In this document: positions 1 through 8,358 of the stretch, piece after piece
Numbering within the stretch: the first letter of the stretch is position 1
Layout of the letters: every line of letters starts with the position of its first letter
Assembly (NCBI GenBank): GCA_900298995.1
Contig: OMIC01000018.1
Location: 1 to 48,374 of the forward strand
Direction of reading: 5' to 3'
Origin: Hyphomicrobiaceae bacterium
GTDB taxonomy: Bacteria > Pseudomonadota > Alphaproteobacteria > Rhizobiales > Aestuariivirgaceae
Length of the DNA: 48,374 bases
Notes under the pieces: generated by a model
Told to the model about the DNA's origin: nothing
What the model saw: only the letters and a program-made list of their open reading frames with translations
Databases searched by the model: none
Translations under genes and position numbers: made by a program

Positions 1-75
1 AGCCCTTTTCGTTTTTGTATCTGGGCGACATGCCGCCAGAGAAGCTGCCTGCCGGAGTTGGGCCTAGGCTTGGGC

Positions 76-516
76 CTATTGCTTAACCAGGATTCGGCAC
101 GCGGCAATGATGGCGTTTCCGGTTTCCTGCGAGCAGAGTTCCATCCGGGTTTCAGAGATCAGCTTCGCCTGATGCAGCGTGTCGTCATCGGAAAACAGGA
201 TGGTCTGGTTGTCGGCGCGGATAACCCCAAGCATCGTTTCCACTTTCGACGACCCCGACATCGTCCAGGTTCCTGCAAGTCCTGATCCATCCTGTTTCTT
301 GATCGTCAGGATCCACTGCCGCGCGATGTTCGTGACTGACTGAGGTTCGGTGCGATCGGGAGAATAGGTCAAGTCACCGACACGAAAGCCGCCGGTATAG
401 CTGCCCTTCCAAACGCCTTTTAGCTGCGGGATGTGGCTGTCGGCACTCGCAATCCCGCTCGCGATAAACAGATTTGCTGTTGCCAGGACGGCTGTTTTCA
501 AGACCGAAGACACCAT
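76..516 (-). CDS. Exported protein of unknown function
   Basis: The 146-residue product starts with a hydrophobic signal-peptide-like segment (residues 1-25, ending ASA before DSHIPQ), so it is probably secreted to the periplasm. The mature part is rich in beta-type residues, contains a GVWKGSYTGG stretch near its start and has two Cys near the C-terminus that could form a disulfide. I do not recognise a family; the WKG..G and TW.M pattern recalls small lipocalin-like or secreted stress proteins, but that is only an impression. A GGAG-type ribosome binding site lies about 8 bases before the ATG. Base composition is lower in GC than in the housekeeping genes to the right, so it may be accessory. 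Confident that it is a gene, not confident of function. Confidence 0.65.
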   Translation of the reverse strand: MVSSVLKTAVLATANLFIASGIASADSHIPQLKGVWKGSYTGGFRVGDLTYSPDRTEPQSVTNIARQWILTIKKQDGSGLAGTWTMSGSSKVETMLGVIRADNQTILFSDDDTLHQAKLISETRMELCSQETGNAIIAACRILVKQ

Positions 517-730
517 TGTCTTTCGCTCCTTTCATGAGTTGACTGAACCGAGGAAAAACCAAACAGTGATCCTCGTTTTGTTACGCTATTGAGGGTGATC
601 GGGAATGTCAAAAGCTATCCGCGAGTTAGGGTGTAAATCAGATCCGCGATTTGCTTTGCAGTGTCGCGCCTACCACGTCTGTGCGTGTGCGGGAGTCGAG
701 GCTACTCGTCAATTGAGGGCCTTCCGATGA

Positions 731-886
731 TCAACCTGGCACGAAGAAGCCAAGGAATCCGAGCGCGGGTTCGGCCGCAAGGGCAAGGGTCGCCAGCAAT
801 ATGACGCCCAGGACTCCGGCAATCACGGCATAGCCGGACGCATAGCAGCCCCGCGTACTCCGTTCGATTGCCCAAGCCCTTTTCAT
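731..886 (-). CDS. Possible small single-pass membrane protein
   Basis: A 51-codon frame starting with MKRAWAIERS has one strongly hydrophobic helix (about residues 18-40) followed by a short hydrophobic tail. The layout of a charged N-terminus then one helix resembles small membrane peptides and, loosely, Flp-type pilins, but the pilin cleavage motif is not evident. A longer in-frame start exists upstream, and a second frame overlaps it (82 codons), so the gene is uncertain. No clear ribosome binding site was seen. It lies between two unrelated genes with no operon context. Confidence 0.3.
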   Translation of the reverse strand: MKRAWAIERSTRGCYASGYAVIAGVLGVILLATLALAAEPALGFLGFFVPG

Positions 887-1120
887 GATCGTCCCGAAGA
901 TGTAATAAGAAAACGTTTGTAGCGTCTGAATATGTGCAAGACGCAAACATGGTCTCGGCAATGCCATGTTTTGATGAAACCTTTGGTTTACGGAAATTGC
1001 CTGCGAAATCTGCTTATGGTGTGTGGCGCGTTAAGTCTTTCGCGGGCTTTTTCGTGAAACAGCGGGCCTTTCGGCAATTACGTAAGTAGAAGTGGCGAAC
1101 AGATAGGAAGTAAGGTTGAG

Positions 1121-1465
1121 ATGTTGAAGGATGTTGACCCTCATCTCGCCGGCATGCTGCGGGCAGCGATGGCGCTTGCGGATGCGTTGAAGGATCTTGG
1201 AACCTCGGAGCTGGCAACGGTTCGGCTGACCCGCGAGGATGGCCTGCGCCTCCTGGAGCTTGTGGCCGGTGCGCGACACCGGGACGCGGAGGCGTGGTCT
1301 CAGCTTGGAAGGCCTGCGCGGCCAGGGTTCAGCAATCTCAGGATCGCCGGCCTGATCTTCGAATGGCCCGCAGAGGGCCTGGCGGGGCAAGTTGTGGCCA
1401 ATGACAATCTCCGAACAGTGGGGCGCGGGCTGGATTTCGGCGAAGACGCGCCGGCCCGTCGCTGA
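1121..1465 (+). CDS. Conserved hypothetical protein, 114 aa
   Basis: A soluble protein of 114 residues without signal peptide or membrane segment. The N-terminal half is helical and acidic. The C-terminal half contains the stretch RIAGLIFEWP, a pattern I associate with small uncharacterised alphaproteobacterial proteins. An AAGG-type ribosome binding site lies just upstream of the ATG. The start follows a 230-base AT-richer intergenic region. Its end faces the DUF2842 gene on the other strand, 11 bases away. No function can be assigned. Confidence 0.6.
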   Translation: MLKDVDPHLAGMLRAAMALADALKDLGTSELATVRLTREDGLRLLELVAGARHRDAEAWSQLGRPARPGFSNLRIAGLIFEWPAEGLAGQVVANDNLRTVGRGLDFGEDAPARR

Positions 1466-1476
1466 GTGGCGTGCGG

Positions 1477-1686
1477 TCAGCCGGAGCCTGGCCGTGCCAT
1501 CCAGCGGATGATCGCCATGACGACCGGCAGCCAGAGCGCGCCGGCCACGGCATAAAAGCCCAGTTCCAGGGCCAGTCCTCGACCGACGACGAGTTCGCCG
1601 CCCAGAGTCATCATCGTCAGGGCGTAGGCGATCACGAAGATCACGATCGCTGCGGTGCCCATGGCTTTTCGGGTGCGCTGGTTCAT
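1477..1686 (-). CDS. DUF2842 family small membrane protein
   Basis: The 69-residue protein begins MNQRTRK and has two transmembrane helices (about residues 10-30 and 40-60) ending in an IIRWM motif. Length, the QRTRK start and the xIRWM end match the DUF2842 family, which is largely restricted to alphaproteobacteria and has no known role. It lies between a hypothetical gene and ctaA, on the opposite strand to both. DUF2842 genes often sit near cytochrome oxidase or heme genes, but proximity here does not prove a functional link. Family call is by recalled pattern. Confidence 0.7.
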   Translation of the reverse strand: MNQRTRKAMGTAAIVIFVIAYALTMMTLGGELVVGRGLALELGFYAVAGALWLPVVMAIIRWMARPGSG

Positions 1687-1788
1687 GGGGGGCCGGTCTA
1701 GCCGCCACCTGGCCCCCGCGCAAGCTGTGCGGGCTGCGGCGCTTCATCACTTGAACCATGGCGCCCCGCCCAAGTATTGGGCTCCGGC

Positions 1789-2817
1789 ATGGATTATCTC
1801 GCTTTCAATACCCGGCAAAAGGCGGCCCTTCCCTATGTGCGGGGCTGGTTGATCGGCGTCGCCTGTCTGATCTTCGTGATGGTGATTGTCGGCGGCGCAA
1901 CCCGTCTGACCGACAGCGGATTGTCGATTACTGAATGGCAGCCGCTGCTTGGGGCCATTCCTCCCTTTACGGAACAGCACTGGCTCGAGGCCTTCGAAAA
2001 GTACCGTCAGATCCCTGAGTACCAACTGGTCAACAAGGGCATGTCCCTTGAGGATTTCAAATTCATCTACTGGTGGGAGTGGGCTCATCGGTTTCTGGGG
2101 CGTGTCATAGGCCTCGCCTTCTTCCTGCCCTTCGTCTACTTCCTGGTCACCGGCGCGCTGTCGATCAGGCTCGCATTGCGCTGCGGCGCGCTCTTCGTGT
2201 TGGGCGGGCTCCAGGGCGCCCTGGGCTGGTACATGGTGACCTCTGGTCTCGTGGACCGGGTGGATGTCAGTCAGTATCGGCTGGCTGCGCATCTGAGCCT
2301 TGCGACGATCATCTTTGGCGCCCTGCTGTGGGTTGCCCTCGGCCTTGAAGCCCGCCGCCACGTGCCGCGCGATGGCCGCGAATGGACGTCACTTCTGATC
2401 GCCGGACTGGTTCTGGTTCAAGTGGCGGCAGGCGGCTTCGTGGCCGGGCTCGACGCCGGCTTCGGCTACAATACCTGGCCCTTGATGGACGGAGCCCTCG
2501 TTCCGCAGGGGCTCTTTGCCGCCCAGCCCTGGTGGCGGAACCTTTTTGAAAATGCACTGACGGTGCAATTCAACCATCGGGTTCTCGCCTACGTCATCGC
2601 CGTTCTGGCGCTATCCTATGCCTATGTGGTCCAGTCGCGTCCGGGCGCCCTGCTGGCTGGCGCCGTGCTTCTGCAGATTGCAATTGGCATCTGGACCCTG
2701 GTCTGGTCCGTGCCGCTGTGGCTGGGGCTCGCACATCAGGGCGGCGCTTTGGTGGTTTTTGCCGCGGCGATCTGGAACTTGCACAGGTCACTGTCTCGAC
2801 ACTTCCCCACAAAATGA
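1789..2817 (+). CDS. ctaA: Heme A synthase (COX15/CtaA)
   Basis: Converts heme O to heme A for aa3-type cytochrome oxidase, in the inner membrane. The 342-residue product has eight predicted transmembrane helices and the alphaproteobacterial CtaA signature: GGATRLTDSGLSITEW (about residues 35-50), WEWAHR (H100), AAHLS (H168), FNHR (H263) and AHQGG (H316), which are the four heme-site histidines in two pseudo-repeated halves. Length is normal for the family. I chose the ATG giving MDYLAFNTRQ; an in-frame TTG four codons upstream is possible. No strong ribosome binding site is visible before either. The gene ends just before a hairpin that it shares with the convergent metY. Confidence 0.95.
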   Translation: MDYLAFNTRQKAALPYVRGWLIGVACLIFVMVIVGGATRLTDSGLSITEWQPLLGAIPPFTEQHWLEAFEKYRQIPEYQLVNKGMSLEDFKFIYWWEWAHRFLGRVIGLAFFLPFVYFLVTGALSIRLALRCGALFVLGGLQGALGWYMVTSGLVDRVDVSQYRLAAHLSLATIIFGALLWVALGLEARRHVPRDGREWTSLLIAGLVLVQVAAGGFVAGLDAGFGYNTWPLMDGALVPQGLFAAQPWWRNLFENALTVQFNHRVLAYVIAVLALSYAYVVQSRPGALLAGAVLLQIAIGIWTLVWSVPLWLGLAHQGGALVVFAAAIWNLHRSLSRHFPTK

Positions 2818-2821
2818 AAAT

Positions 2822-2840
2822 GGCCGGGCTGTGCCCGGCC
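2822..2840. terminator. Convergent hairpin between ctaA and metY
   Basis: GGCCGGGC and GCCCGGCC form a perfect 8-bp stem around a TGT loop, immediately after the ctaA stop and before the metY stop on the other strand. It is AT-flanked and can work as a bidirectional terminator, although the T-run on the plus side is short. Confidence 0.7.
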
Positions 2841-2864
2841 ATGATCTTTGCCGAACAGTCCGTC

Positions 2865-4142
2865 TCAGCCCATTGCCTGGTCGAGATCGGCGATGATGTC
2901 ATCGGCGTCCTCGAGACCTACAGACAGACGGACGACGTCGGGCGTGGCGCCCGCGAGCTTCAGCTGGTCCGCGCTCAGCTGGCTGTGGGTTGTCGATGCA
3001 GGGTGGATGATGAGCGACCGCGTGTCGCCGACATTGGCGAGATGCGAGAGCAGCTTGACCGACGACACGGTCTTGACGCCCGCATCATGGCCACCCTTGA
3101 GGCCGAAAGTGAACACGGCACCCGCACCCTTCGGGCAATACTTCTTCGCGAGTGCGTGATGCTTGTCATCGGCAAGGCCCGCGTAATGGACCCACGCGAC
3201 ACGCGGATCCTTCTTGAGCCACTGCGCCACCTTTAGGGCATTGTCGCAATGCCGCTGCATGCGCAGCCCAAGTGTTTCCATGCCGGTCAGGATCAGGAAG
3301 GCGTTGAGCGGCGCGATTGCGGGTCCGAGGTCGCGCAAGCCGAGCACCCGTGCCGCAATTGCAAATGCGATATTGCCGAAGGTCTCGTGCAGCTTCATCC
3401 CATGGTAGGAGTCGTTTGGTTCTGACAGCAGGGGATAGCGGCCTGATTTCGACCAGTCGAAATTGCCGCCATCGACGATGATGCCACCCATGGAGTTGCC
3501 ATGCCCGCCCATGAATTTGGTGAGCGAATGCAGAACGATGTTGGCGCCATGCTCGATGGGCCGGCAGAGATAGGGCGTCGCCAGCGTGTTATCGACGATG
3601 AGGGGGACGCCCGCCTTGCGCGCCACTGCCGCAACAGCAGCGATATCGGTGATGCGCCCGCCCGGATTGGCAATCGATTCGATAAAGATCGCCTTGGTCT
3701 TGGGCGACAGCGCCTTCTCGATGGAGCTGATGTCTTCGGCGTCAGCCCAGACGACATGCCAGCCGAAGGATTTGAAGGAGTGGCTGAACTGATTGATCGA
3801 GCCGCCATAGAGCTGGCGGACCGCCACGAATTCATCGCCCGGCTGCATGATGGTGTGGAAGGCGAGGAGTTGCGCAGAATGGCCGGAGGCCACGGCGAGC
3901 GCCGCCGTACCGCCTTCGAGTGCAGTCACCTTTCCCTCGAGCGCCCCCTGGGTAGGGTTCATGATACGGGTATAGATGTTTCCGAAAGCCCGCAGCGCAA
4001 ACAGATCGGCGGCGTGCTGCGCATCATTGAAGACAAAGGATGTCGTCTGGTAGATCGGCGTGATGCGCGCGCCCGTGGCGGGGTCGGGTGCGGTGCCTGC
4101 ATGCAGCGCCAGCGTGTCAAAACCCGGTTTTCTCTCAGCCAT
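2865..4142 (-). CDS. metY: O-acetylhomoserine sulfhydrylase (aminocarboxypropyltransferase)
   Basis: PLP enzyme that makes homocysteine directly from O-acetylhomoserine and sulfide, in methionine synthesis. The 425-residue length fits MetY rather than the shorter (about 390 aa) cystathionine enzymes. Visible marks are the LHAG start, YTRIMNPT (cofactor phosphate region, residues 57-64), ESIANP, the VDNT Asp (D184) and the SLTK Schiff-base lysine (K209). The ATG giving MAERKPGFDT follows a GGGGAGA ribosome binding site; the frame is open further upstream but that extension is not protein-like. It has its own promoter-like sequence and lies downstream of the cytochrome b561 gene on the same strand. 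With hom and metC in this window it covers part of the homoserine-to-homocysteine route, though these genes are not linked in one operon. Confidence 0.93.
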   Translation of the reverse strand: MAERKPGFDTLALHAGTAPDPATGARITPIYQTTSFVFNDAQHAADLFALRAFGNIYTRIMNPTQGALEGKVTALEGGTAALAVASGHSAQLLAFHTIMQPGDEFVAVRQLYGGSINQFSHSFKSFGWHVVWADAEDISSIEKALSPKTKAIFIESIANPGGRITDIAAVAAVARKAGVPLIVDNTLATPYLCRPIEHGANIVLHSLTKFMGGHGNSMGGIIVDGGNFDWSKSGRYPLLSEPNDSYHGMKLHETFGNIAFAIAARVLGLRDLGPAIAPLNAFLILTGMETLGLRMQRHCDNALKVAQWLKKDPRVAWVHYAGLADDKHHALAKKYCPKGAGAVFTFGLKGGHDAGVKTVSSVKLLSHLANVGDTRSLIIHPASTTHSQLSADQLKLAGATPDVVRLSVGLEDADDIIADLDQAMG

Positions 4143-4172
4143 TGTCGTCTCCCCAATTGAACAAGAACCGCG

Positions 4173-4201
4173 AGAATACCGCGCTCCCCGGAAAATCACA
4201 A
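4173..4201 (-). promoter_or_regulatory. Putative sigma-70 type promoter of metY
   Basis: On the minus strand TTGTGA (-35) and TATTCT (-10) are separated by 17 bases, with the -10 box about 31 bases before the metY start. I looked for a SAM-II riboswitch in this leader and did not find its conserved core. Confidence 0.5.
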
Positions 4202-4254
4202 TTGAACGTTTCTCAGGATTCCACCGGTTGCAGTGCCGGCTCGGGGTGCGGTCC

Positions 4255-4839
4255 CTACAGCGGGCGCATCCGGGCCAGGATGGCGTCGCGATCGATGAAC
4301 TGGTGTTTCAGCGCCGCCAGCACATGCAGCAAGGTGAGCGCGATGGCCAGATTGGACCCGATTTCGTGGAGTTCCTTGGCGTCGCCGAGATTGACGGGCG
4401 CCGGCGGTACTGGAATGGCCCCGAACACTCGTACCGCTGCCATCGCCGGCTCTTCCGCGGCAAGATGCCCGAAGGCAAGCCAGCCCGTGAGTGGAATGGC
4501 GATGAGCAAAACGTAGAAAAGTCCCTGAACCGTGCGCGACAGCATGCGCTCGTAGGACTTTATGCTAACTGGGTAGGGCGGGGCCGGGTTGGCAAGCCGC
4601 CAGACCACCCGCAGCAGGGTCAAACCGAGAATTGCTGCTCCGAGACTGACATGCAGGGAAGGTCCAAATGTGCTGGCCAGGGCTTCGCCTGCCTCTCCGG
4701 CCTCACCAACACCCTCGACCCCCTCGCCAGTCTCCATCAGCTCCTCGCCAAAGATCAGCATGAAGATCAAGAGCGCAGCTGTGATCCAGTGAATCCAGAC
4801 CGAGACAAGATCGTAACGGGAATTTGCAGCCGTGTTCAT
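4255..4839 (-). CDS. Cytochrome b561 family protein
   Basis: Inner-membrane di-heme b-type cytochrome, likely passing electrons from quinol. The 194-residue protein has four transmembrane helices, starting with the family-typical RYDLVSVWIHWITA. Candidate heme ligands are H17, H63, H158 and H172, with H125 and H179 as extra histidines. Between helices 1 and 2 there is an unusual acidic insert (about residues 37-52) made of repeated Gly-Glu units. The C-terminal LLHVLAALKHQFIDRD is a strong family mark. It is a separate gene 112 bases upstream of metY on the same strand; a functional link to methionine synthesis is not implied. Confidence 0.88.
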   Translation of the reverse strand: MNTAANSRYDLVSVWIHWITAALLIFMLIFGEELMETGEGVEGVGEAGEAGEALASTFGPSLHVSLGAAILGLTLLRVVWRLANPAPPYPVSIKSYERMLSRTVQGLFYVLLIAIPLTGWLAFGHLAAEEPAMAAVRVFGAIPVPPAPVNLGDAKELHEIGSNLAIALTLLHVLAALKHQFIDRDAILARMRPL

Positions 4840-4901
4840 CGCAACCTCCTTCGGTCAGCCATTGCATAGTGCAGGCATGGGCTAACTAGCCTTGCGACAG
4901 G

Positions 4902-5438
4902 TCAATTCTCCCGCCGCAGCCCGAGGCCCAGGCTTTGCATCCGGCCGCTCTCGTGCAGGCTCTGGCGCCGCGAGGAAACGAGGCCCGAGTCGCCACCCAC
5001 CCAGGCCCATTCGCCGGAGAGCTTGCCATACTCCATTTTCGGGCAGCGGTTCATGACCACCTGCACCCCCGCCGCCTCGGCGCGCGCGGCAGCCGCATCG
5101 TCGCGTACGGAGAGCTGCATCCAGATGACACCGGGTTTTGGTTTGAGCTCGAGCGCTTCATCAGTGATCGGGCCCGCGGCGTCCGAATTCCGGAAAATGT
5201 CCACCATATCGATTTTGACCGGAATGTCCTTCAGTGCCGCGTAGACTGTCTGTCCCAGTATCTGCTGCCCTGCGAGACCGGGGTTCACGGGTATGACGGC
5301 ATAGCCCTTGTCGAGCAGATACTTCATCACGAGAAAGGATGGGCGCACGGCATTGTTGGAAGCGCCCACGAGTGCCACCGTCCTTACTTGCTGCAGTATG
5401 CCGCGGATGTAGTCCGCTGGATAGGCATCGTGATTCAA
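4902..5438 (-). CDS. CoA-binding domain protein (YccU-like)
   Basis: A 178-residue single Rossmann-type CoA-binding domain, as in the E. coli YccU family. Marks are VALVGASNNAVRPSF (nucleotide-binding loop, residues 17-31), GYAVIPVNPG and a C-terminal VVMNRCPKMEY motif. Family members bind CoA but their reaction is unknown. The start codon overlaps the stop of the crotonase gene by 4 bases (ATGA), which means translational coupling. A shared role of the two in acyl-CoA handling is a reasonable inference but not shown. The C-terminal tail beyond about residue 145 is polar and poorly conserved. Confidence 0.85.
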   Translation of the reverse strand: MNHDAYPADYIRGILQQVRTVALVGASNNAVRPSFLVMKYLLDKGYAVIPVNPGLAGQQILGQTVYAALKDIPVKIDMVDIFRNSDAAGPITDEALELKPKPGVIWMQLSVRDDAAAARAEAAGVQVVMNRCPKMEYGKLSGEWAWVGGDSGLVSSRRQSLHESGRMQSLGLGLRREN

Positions 5439-6229
5439 GTGGTGTTGCTCCAGTCGGGTGGACGTTTGGCGATGAAGGCGGCTATTCCTTCCTCGGCGTC
5501 GCGCTGGAGGAGATTCTCGGTCATCACGCGGGCTGCAAAGGCATAGGCCTCGGCAGGCGGCAGCTCCTGTTGGCGGTAGAAGGCCTGCTTGCCGGTGCGC
5601 AGGGTCACCATGGACTTGGCCGCGATCCGTGCGGCCAGAGCAGACACCGTCCCCTGAAGTTCCTCCGGCTGCGTCACGCGATTGACGAGACCCATCCGCA
5701 CCGCGTCCGACGCATCGAAGATATCGCCGGTGAGCAGCATTTCCATGGCATGCTTAGCACCAAGATTGCGCGACAGCGCGACCAGGGGCGTCGAACAGAA
5801 CAAGCCGATGTTGACGCCCGGCGTACAAAAGCGAGCCGTATCGGATGCTATGGCCAGGTCGCAGCTGGCAACAAGCTGGCAGCCTGCGGCGCTCGCCAGT
5901 CCTGACACTTCTGCGATCACAGGTTTGGGGTGCCGAACGATTCCCAGCATCAGTTGAGCGCAGCGATCGAACAGGGAGGCGAAATAGGCGGCACCCTTGT
6001 CCGCGTCTGTGCGATGCGCGGTGATGTCCTTGAGATTGTGGCCCGACGAAAAGACGGGGCCGGTTGCGGCGAGAACGATGACACGCACCGACCTGTCGTC
6101 TGCCGCGGCCTCGAGCCGCTGGCCGAGTGCGGCCATCATGGCATCCGAAAGGCTGTTGCGCGTTGCCGGATCGTTGAGTGTGAGCCGAAGGACACCGTCG
6201 GCGCAGGCGGCCGTCAGAAGTCCGCTCAT
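5435..6229 (-). CDS. ECHDC3-like enoyl-CoA hydratase/isomerase family protein
   Basis: A 264-residue crotonase-fold protein. The oxyanion-hole segment FSSGHNLKD (residues 60-68) and the GLASAAGCQLVASCDLAIAS block (residues 110-129) match the ECHDC3 subfamily closely. In true hydratases two glutamates do the chemistry; here the first aligns with Q118 and the second with G138, so classical hydratase activity is unlikely. The gene overlaps both neighbours by 4 bases: the exported protein gene before it and the CoA-binding protein gene after it, giving a three-gene coupled operon. Substrate and reaction are unknown. Naming it simply enoyl-CoA hydratase would overstate what the residues support. 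Confidence 0.85.
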   Translation of the reverse strand: MSGLLTAACADGVLRLTLNDPATRNSLSDAMMAALGQRLEAAADDRSVRVIVLAATGPVFSSGHNLKDITAHRTDADKGAAYFASLFDRCAQLMLGIVRHPKPVIAEVSGLASAAGCQLVASCDLAIASDTARFCTPGVNIGLFCSTPLVALSRNLGAKHAMEMLLTGDIFDASDAVRMGLVNRVTQPEELQGTVSALAARIAAKSMVTLRTGKQAFYRQQELPPAEAYAFAARVMTENLLQRDAEEGIAAFIAKRPPDWSNTT

Positions 6230-6948
6230 TCTTCCTCGATATCGAGCTTCTTGAGCTTCTCGTCATAGGCCGGATCGGCCATCAGTTCCTCGATGACCTT
6301 GCGGTTGTTGTCGGATGGGATGAGTGCCTGCAGCGCCTTGACCATCTTGTCCTTCATGTCCTGCGCGAGCTGGTCGTCGTTTTCGACTTCCTCGATCTGT
6401 TGTTTCAGATCCGCGGTCTGGTCATCGGTGACGCTGGTATAGGTCAGCCCAAGCGTGGTGATGGCCAGGTTCCAGTCGGAGACATTGGCAAAACCTGCAG
6501 CCTTCACGTCCGCCTCGAATCTCTTGCCGTCCTCGGTCTGGTCCACGAAGTCCTGGAGATTTTCGTATTGATCGAGATCGGTCTCGGCATACTTGCTCTT
6601 TGCTGCGATGTAGCTGTCGAGCGCACGCTTGGCGATATCGGGAGTCAGTTCCATCGTTTCGATGGTCGGAATCTCGCCAAGGCTCATGTCTTCGCCATCG
6701 GGCGTGTCGCCGTCGTCATGGGAGCTGTCGGGCGTCTGTTCACCTGCTGCCGGGCTGGCTGGCTGAGCTGAGTCATCTGGTGCGGTCTGTGCCGCAGGAG
6801 CGGCGGCTGGCGGGGTCTCCGGGATCTCCAGAGGCGTACCCGTTTCGGCAAGACGAACCATCTGTCCGGCCTGGATGTCTGCCGCCGGCACAACCGCTCC
6901 GAGGAGAAGGGCTGCCGCCGCGAGGGTTGAGGAAAATGGCGCTGTCAT
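6226..6948 (-). CDS. Exported protein with Pro/Ala/Asp-rich linker
   Basis: The 240-residue product begins with a signal peptide (about residues 1-27). A low-complexity, acidic, Pro/Ala/Ser/Asp-rich stretch follows (about 35-88), then a helical domain from about 95 to the end, rich in Lys, Asp and Glu and including DIAKRALDSYIAAKSKYAET. I do not recognise the family; the layout of secreted, flexible linker then helical domain suggests a periplasmic protein. It is the first gene of the coupled operon with the crotonase and CoA-binding genes. The 237-base region upstream, shared with rplM on the other strand, must contain its promoter. Confidence 0.7.
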   Translation of the reverse strand: MTAPFSSTLAAAALLLGAVVPAADIQAGQMVRLAETGTPLEIPETPPAAAPAAQTAPDDSAQPASPAAGEQTPDSSHDDGDTPDGEDMSLGEIPTIETMELTPDIAKRALDSYIAAKSKYAETDLDQYENLQDFVDQTEDGKRFEADVKAAGFANVSDWNLAITTLGLTYTSVTDDQTADLKQQIEEVENDDQLAQDMKDKMVKALQALIPSDNNRKVIEELMADPAYDEKLKKLDIEEE

Positions 6949-7078
6949 CTTCGTTTCCGTGGTTAGGCAAGTCTAGGGCATGGCGCGGAACCGGGGAAGA
7001 GCCAAGTAGATGGTAGAGGCTCGAAATGAGGTAACATAGTACCGCACCTCAATTTCTCCGGCTTGACAGGGGTTTTTC

Positions 7079-7107
7079 TTGACAGGCCAGCCCCGCACCC
7101 CTAATCA
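7079..7107 (+). promoter_or_regulatory. Putative promoter of rplM-rpsI
   Basis: TTGACA is followed after 17 bases by TAATCA, about 79 bases before the rplM start. The 9-base string CTTGACAGG occurs twice in this leader, 16 bases apart (7062 and 7078). The right-hand copy is the better -35 box. Confidence 0.4.
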
Positions 7108-7185
7108 GCCCCGTATTGAGCGGGGTGCAGGGCCGTCCGGTTTGGCACCCTTTATCTTTGATCATTCAATGCCAGAGACACTCAC

Positions 7186-7650
7186 ATGACAACCTATTCG
7201 GCGAAAGCCAAGGACATCGTGAAGGATTGGGTGCTGATCGACGCCGATGGCCTCGTTGTGGGCCGCGTGGCGTCCATCATCGCCAACCGGTTGCGCGGCA
7301 AGCACAAGCCGACCTTCACGCCTCACATGGACTGCGGCGATCATGTCGTCGTCATCAATGCCGAGAAGATCCACTTCACCGGCAAGAAGCGCCAGCAGAA
7401 GAGCTACTTCCACCACACCGGTTATCCGGGTGGCATCAAGGAGCGCAACGCTGGCAAGATTCTGGACAGCAAGCATCCCGAGCGCGTGCTCGAACTGGCC
7501 GTGAAGCGCATGCTCCCGGGCGGCCCGCTCAAGCGTCAGCAGATGACGCATCTGCGGATCTATCCCGGCACTGCGCATCCGCACGAGGCGCAGAACCCGA
7601 AGCAGCTGGACATCAAGTCCATGAATCCCAAGAATGCGGTGAGAGGCTGA
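7186..7650 (+). CDS. rplM: 50S ribosomal protein L13
   Basis: A 154-residue L13, part of the large ribosomal subunit and an early assembly protein. Visible marks are [16 protein letters not shown] near the N-terminus, GDHVVVINA, a central HTGYPGG and the [19 protein letters not shown] region with the C-terminal His-Pro segment. Length and sequence are typical. It is followed after 2 bases by rpsI, the usual bacterial L13-S9 pair. Confidence 0.98.
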   Translation: MTTYSAKAKDIVKDWVLIDADGLVVGRVASIIANRLRGKHKPTFTPHMDCGDHVVVINAEKIHFTGKKRQQKSYFHHTGYPGGIKERNAGKILDSKHPERVLELAVKRMLPGGPLKRQQMTHLRIYPGTAHPHEAQNPKQLDIKSMNPKNAVRG

Positions 7651-7652
7651 TC

Positions 7653-8147
7653 ATGGCTGAACGCAAATCCCTCGCAGATCTCGGCCAGGCCATGGGCGTG
7701 GCCTCGGTTGCTTCCGGTGCCGCCACGGCGTCCGCACCCGTAAAGCCCAAGTTGGATGCCCAGGGCCGTGCCTATGCCACCGGCCGCCGCAAGGACGCAA
7801 CTTCGCGCGTCTGGGTCAAGCGCGGCAAGGGCAAGATCACGGTAAACGGTAAGCCGATCGAGACCTACTTCGCTCGGCCGGTGCTGCGCATGCTGGTGCA
7901 GCAGCCGCTGATCACGGCTAACCGCGCAACCGAACTCGACATCGAGTGCACGGTTGCGGGCGGTGGTCTTTCGGGTCAGGCCGGTGCGGTGCGCCATGGT
8001 CTTGCCCGCGCGCTCACATATTTCGAACCTGAACTGCGCTCGGCCCTCAAGAAGGCCGGCTTCCTGACGCGCGACCCCCGTATGGTCGAGCGCAAGAAGT
8101 ACGGCCATCCGAAGGCGCGCCGCAGCTTCCAGTTCTCGAAGCGTTAA
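7653..8147 (+). CDS. rpsI: 30S ribosomal protein S9
   Basis: A 164-residue S9, a small-subunit protein whose C-terminal tail contacts P-site tRNA. The first 35 or so residues are an Ala/Ser-rich extension seen in alphaproteobacterial S9. The core begins at [14 protein letters not shown] and ends with the canonical [17 protein letters not shown] tail. I chose the ATG giving [10 protein letters not shown], 2 bases after the rplM stop; the frame is open well upstream inside rplM, but that part is an artefact of overlap. A good terminator follows. Confidence 0.98.
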   Translation: MAERKSLADLGQAMGVASVASGAATASAPVKPKLDAQGRAYATGRRKDATSRVWVKRGKGKITVNGKPIETYFARPVLRMLVQQPLITANRATELDIECTVAGGGLSGQAGAVRHGLARALTYFEPELRSALKKAGFLTRDPRMVERKKYGHPKARRSFQFSKR

Positions 8148-8176
8148 GCGGACTGCACAGCTCGCTGTGTTTTCTG

Positions 8177-8204
8177 AAGGGGTTGCCGGCAGGCAGCCCC
8201 TTTT
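8177..8204 (+). terminator. Rho-independent terminator after rpsI
   Basis: AAGGGGTTGCC pairs with GGCAGCCCCTT (one G-T wobble) around a GGCA-type loop and is followed by a TTTT run. It lies 30 bases after the rpsI stop. Confidence 0.85.
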
Positions 8205-8358
8205 GCTTTTCAGGCTTTGGCTGCTTCATCTGCAGGCTGGCCTGGGGCGCTTTTCGAAATCCGCCTGTCCAGTTGGCCAGCCCAGTGCGTGGGATGCTCG
8301 CAGCTCTTAGCGTGTCGGGAGAGCGGGGTTCGCCGATCGGGCGACCGGCGCGACGATG

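Noticed and set aside
702-950. 82-codon minus-strand frame overlapping the small membrane protein
   Set aside because: Rich in Arg and Cys with no hydrophobic or family pattern. The alternative frame with a clear membrane helix is the better, though still weak, candidate.
4143-4254. Possible SAM-II riboswitch before metY
   Set aside because: The leader was read on the minus strand for the conserved SAM-II pseudoknot core and it is not there. Only a promoter-like pair is visible.
7116-8147. Longer S9 frame starting inside the region before rplM
   Set aside because: The upstream part is the shifted frame of rplM. The ATG two bases after the rplM stop gives the normal S9 start.
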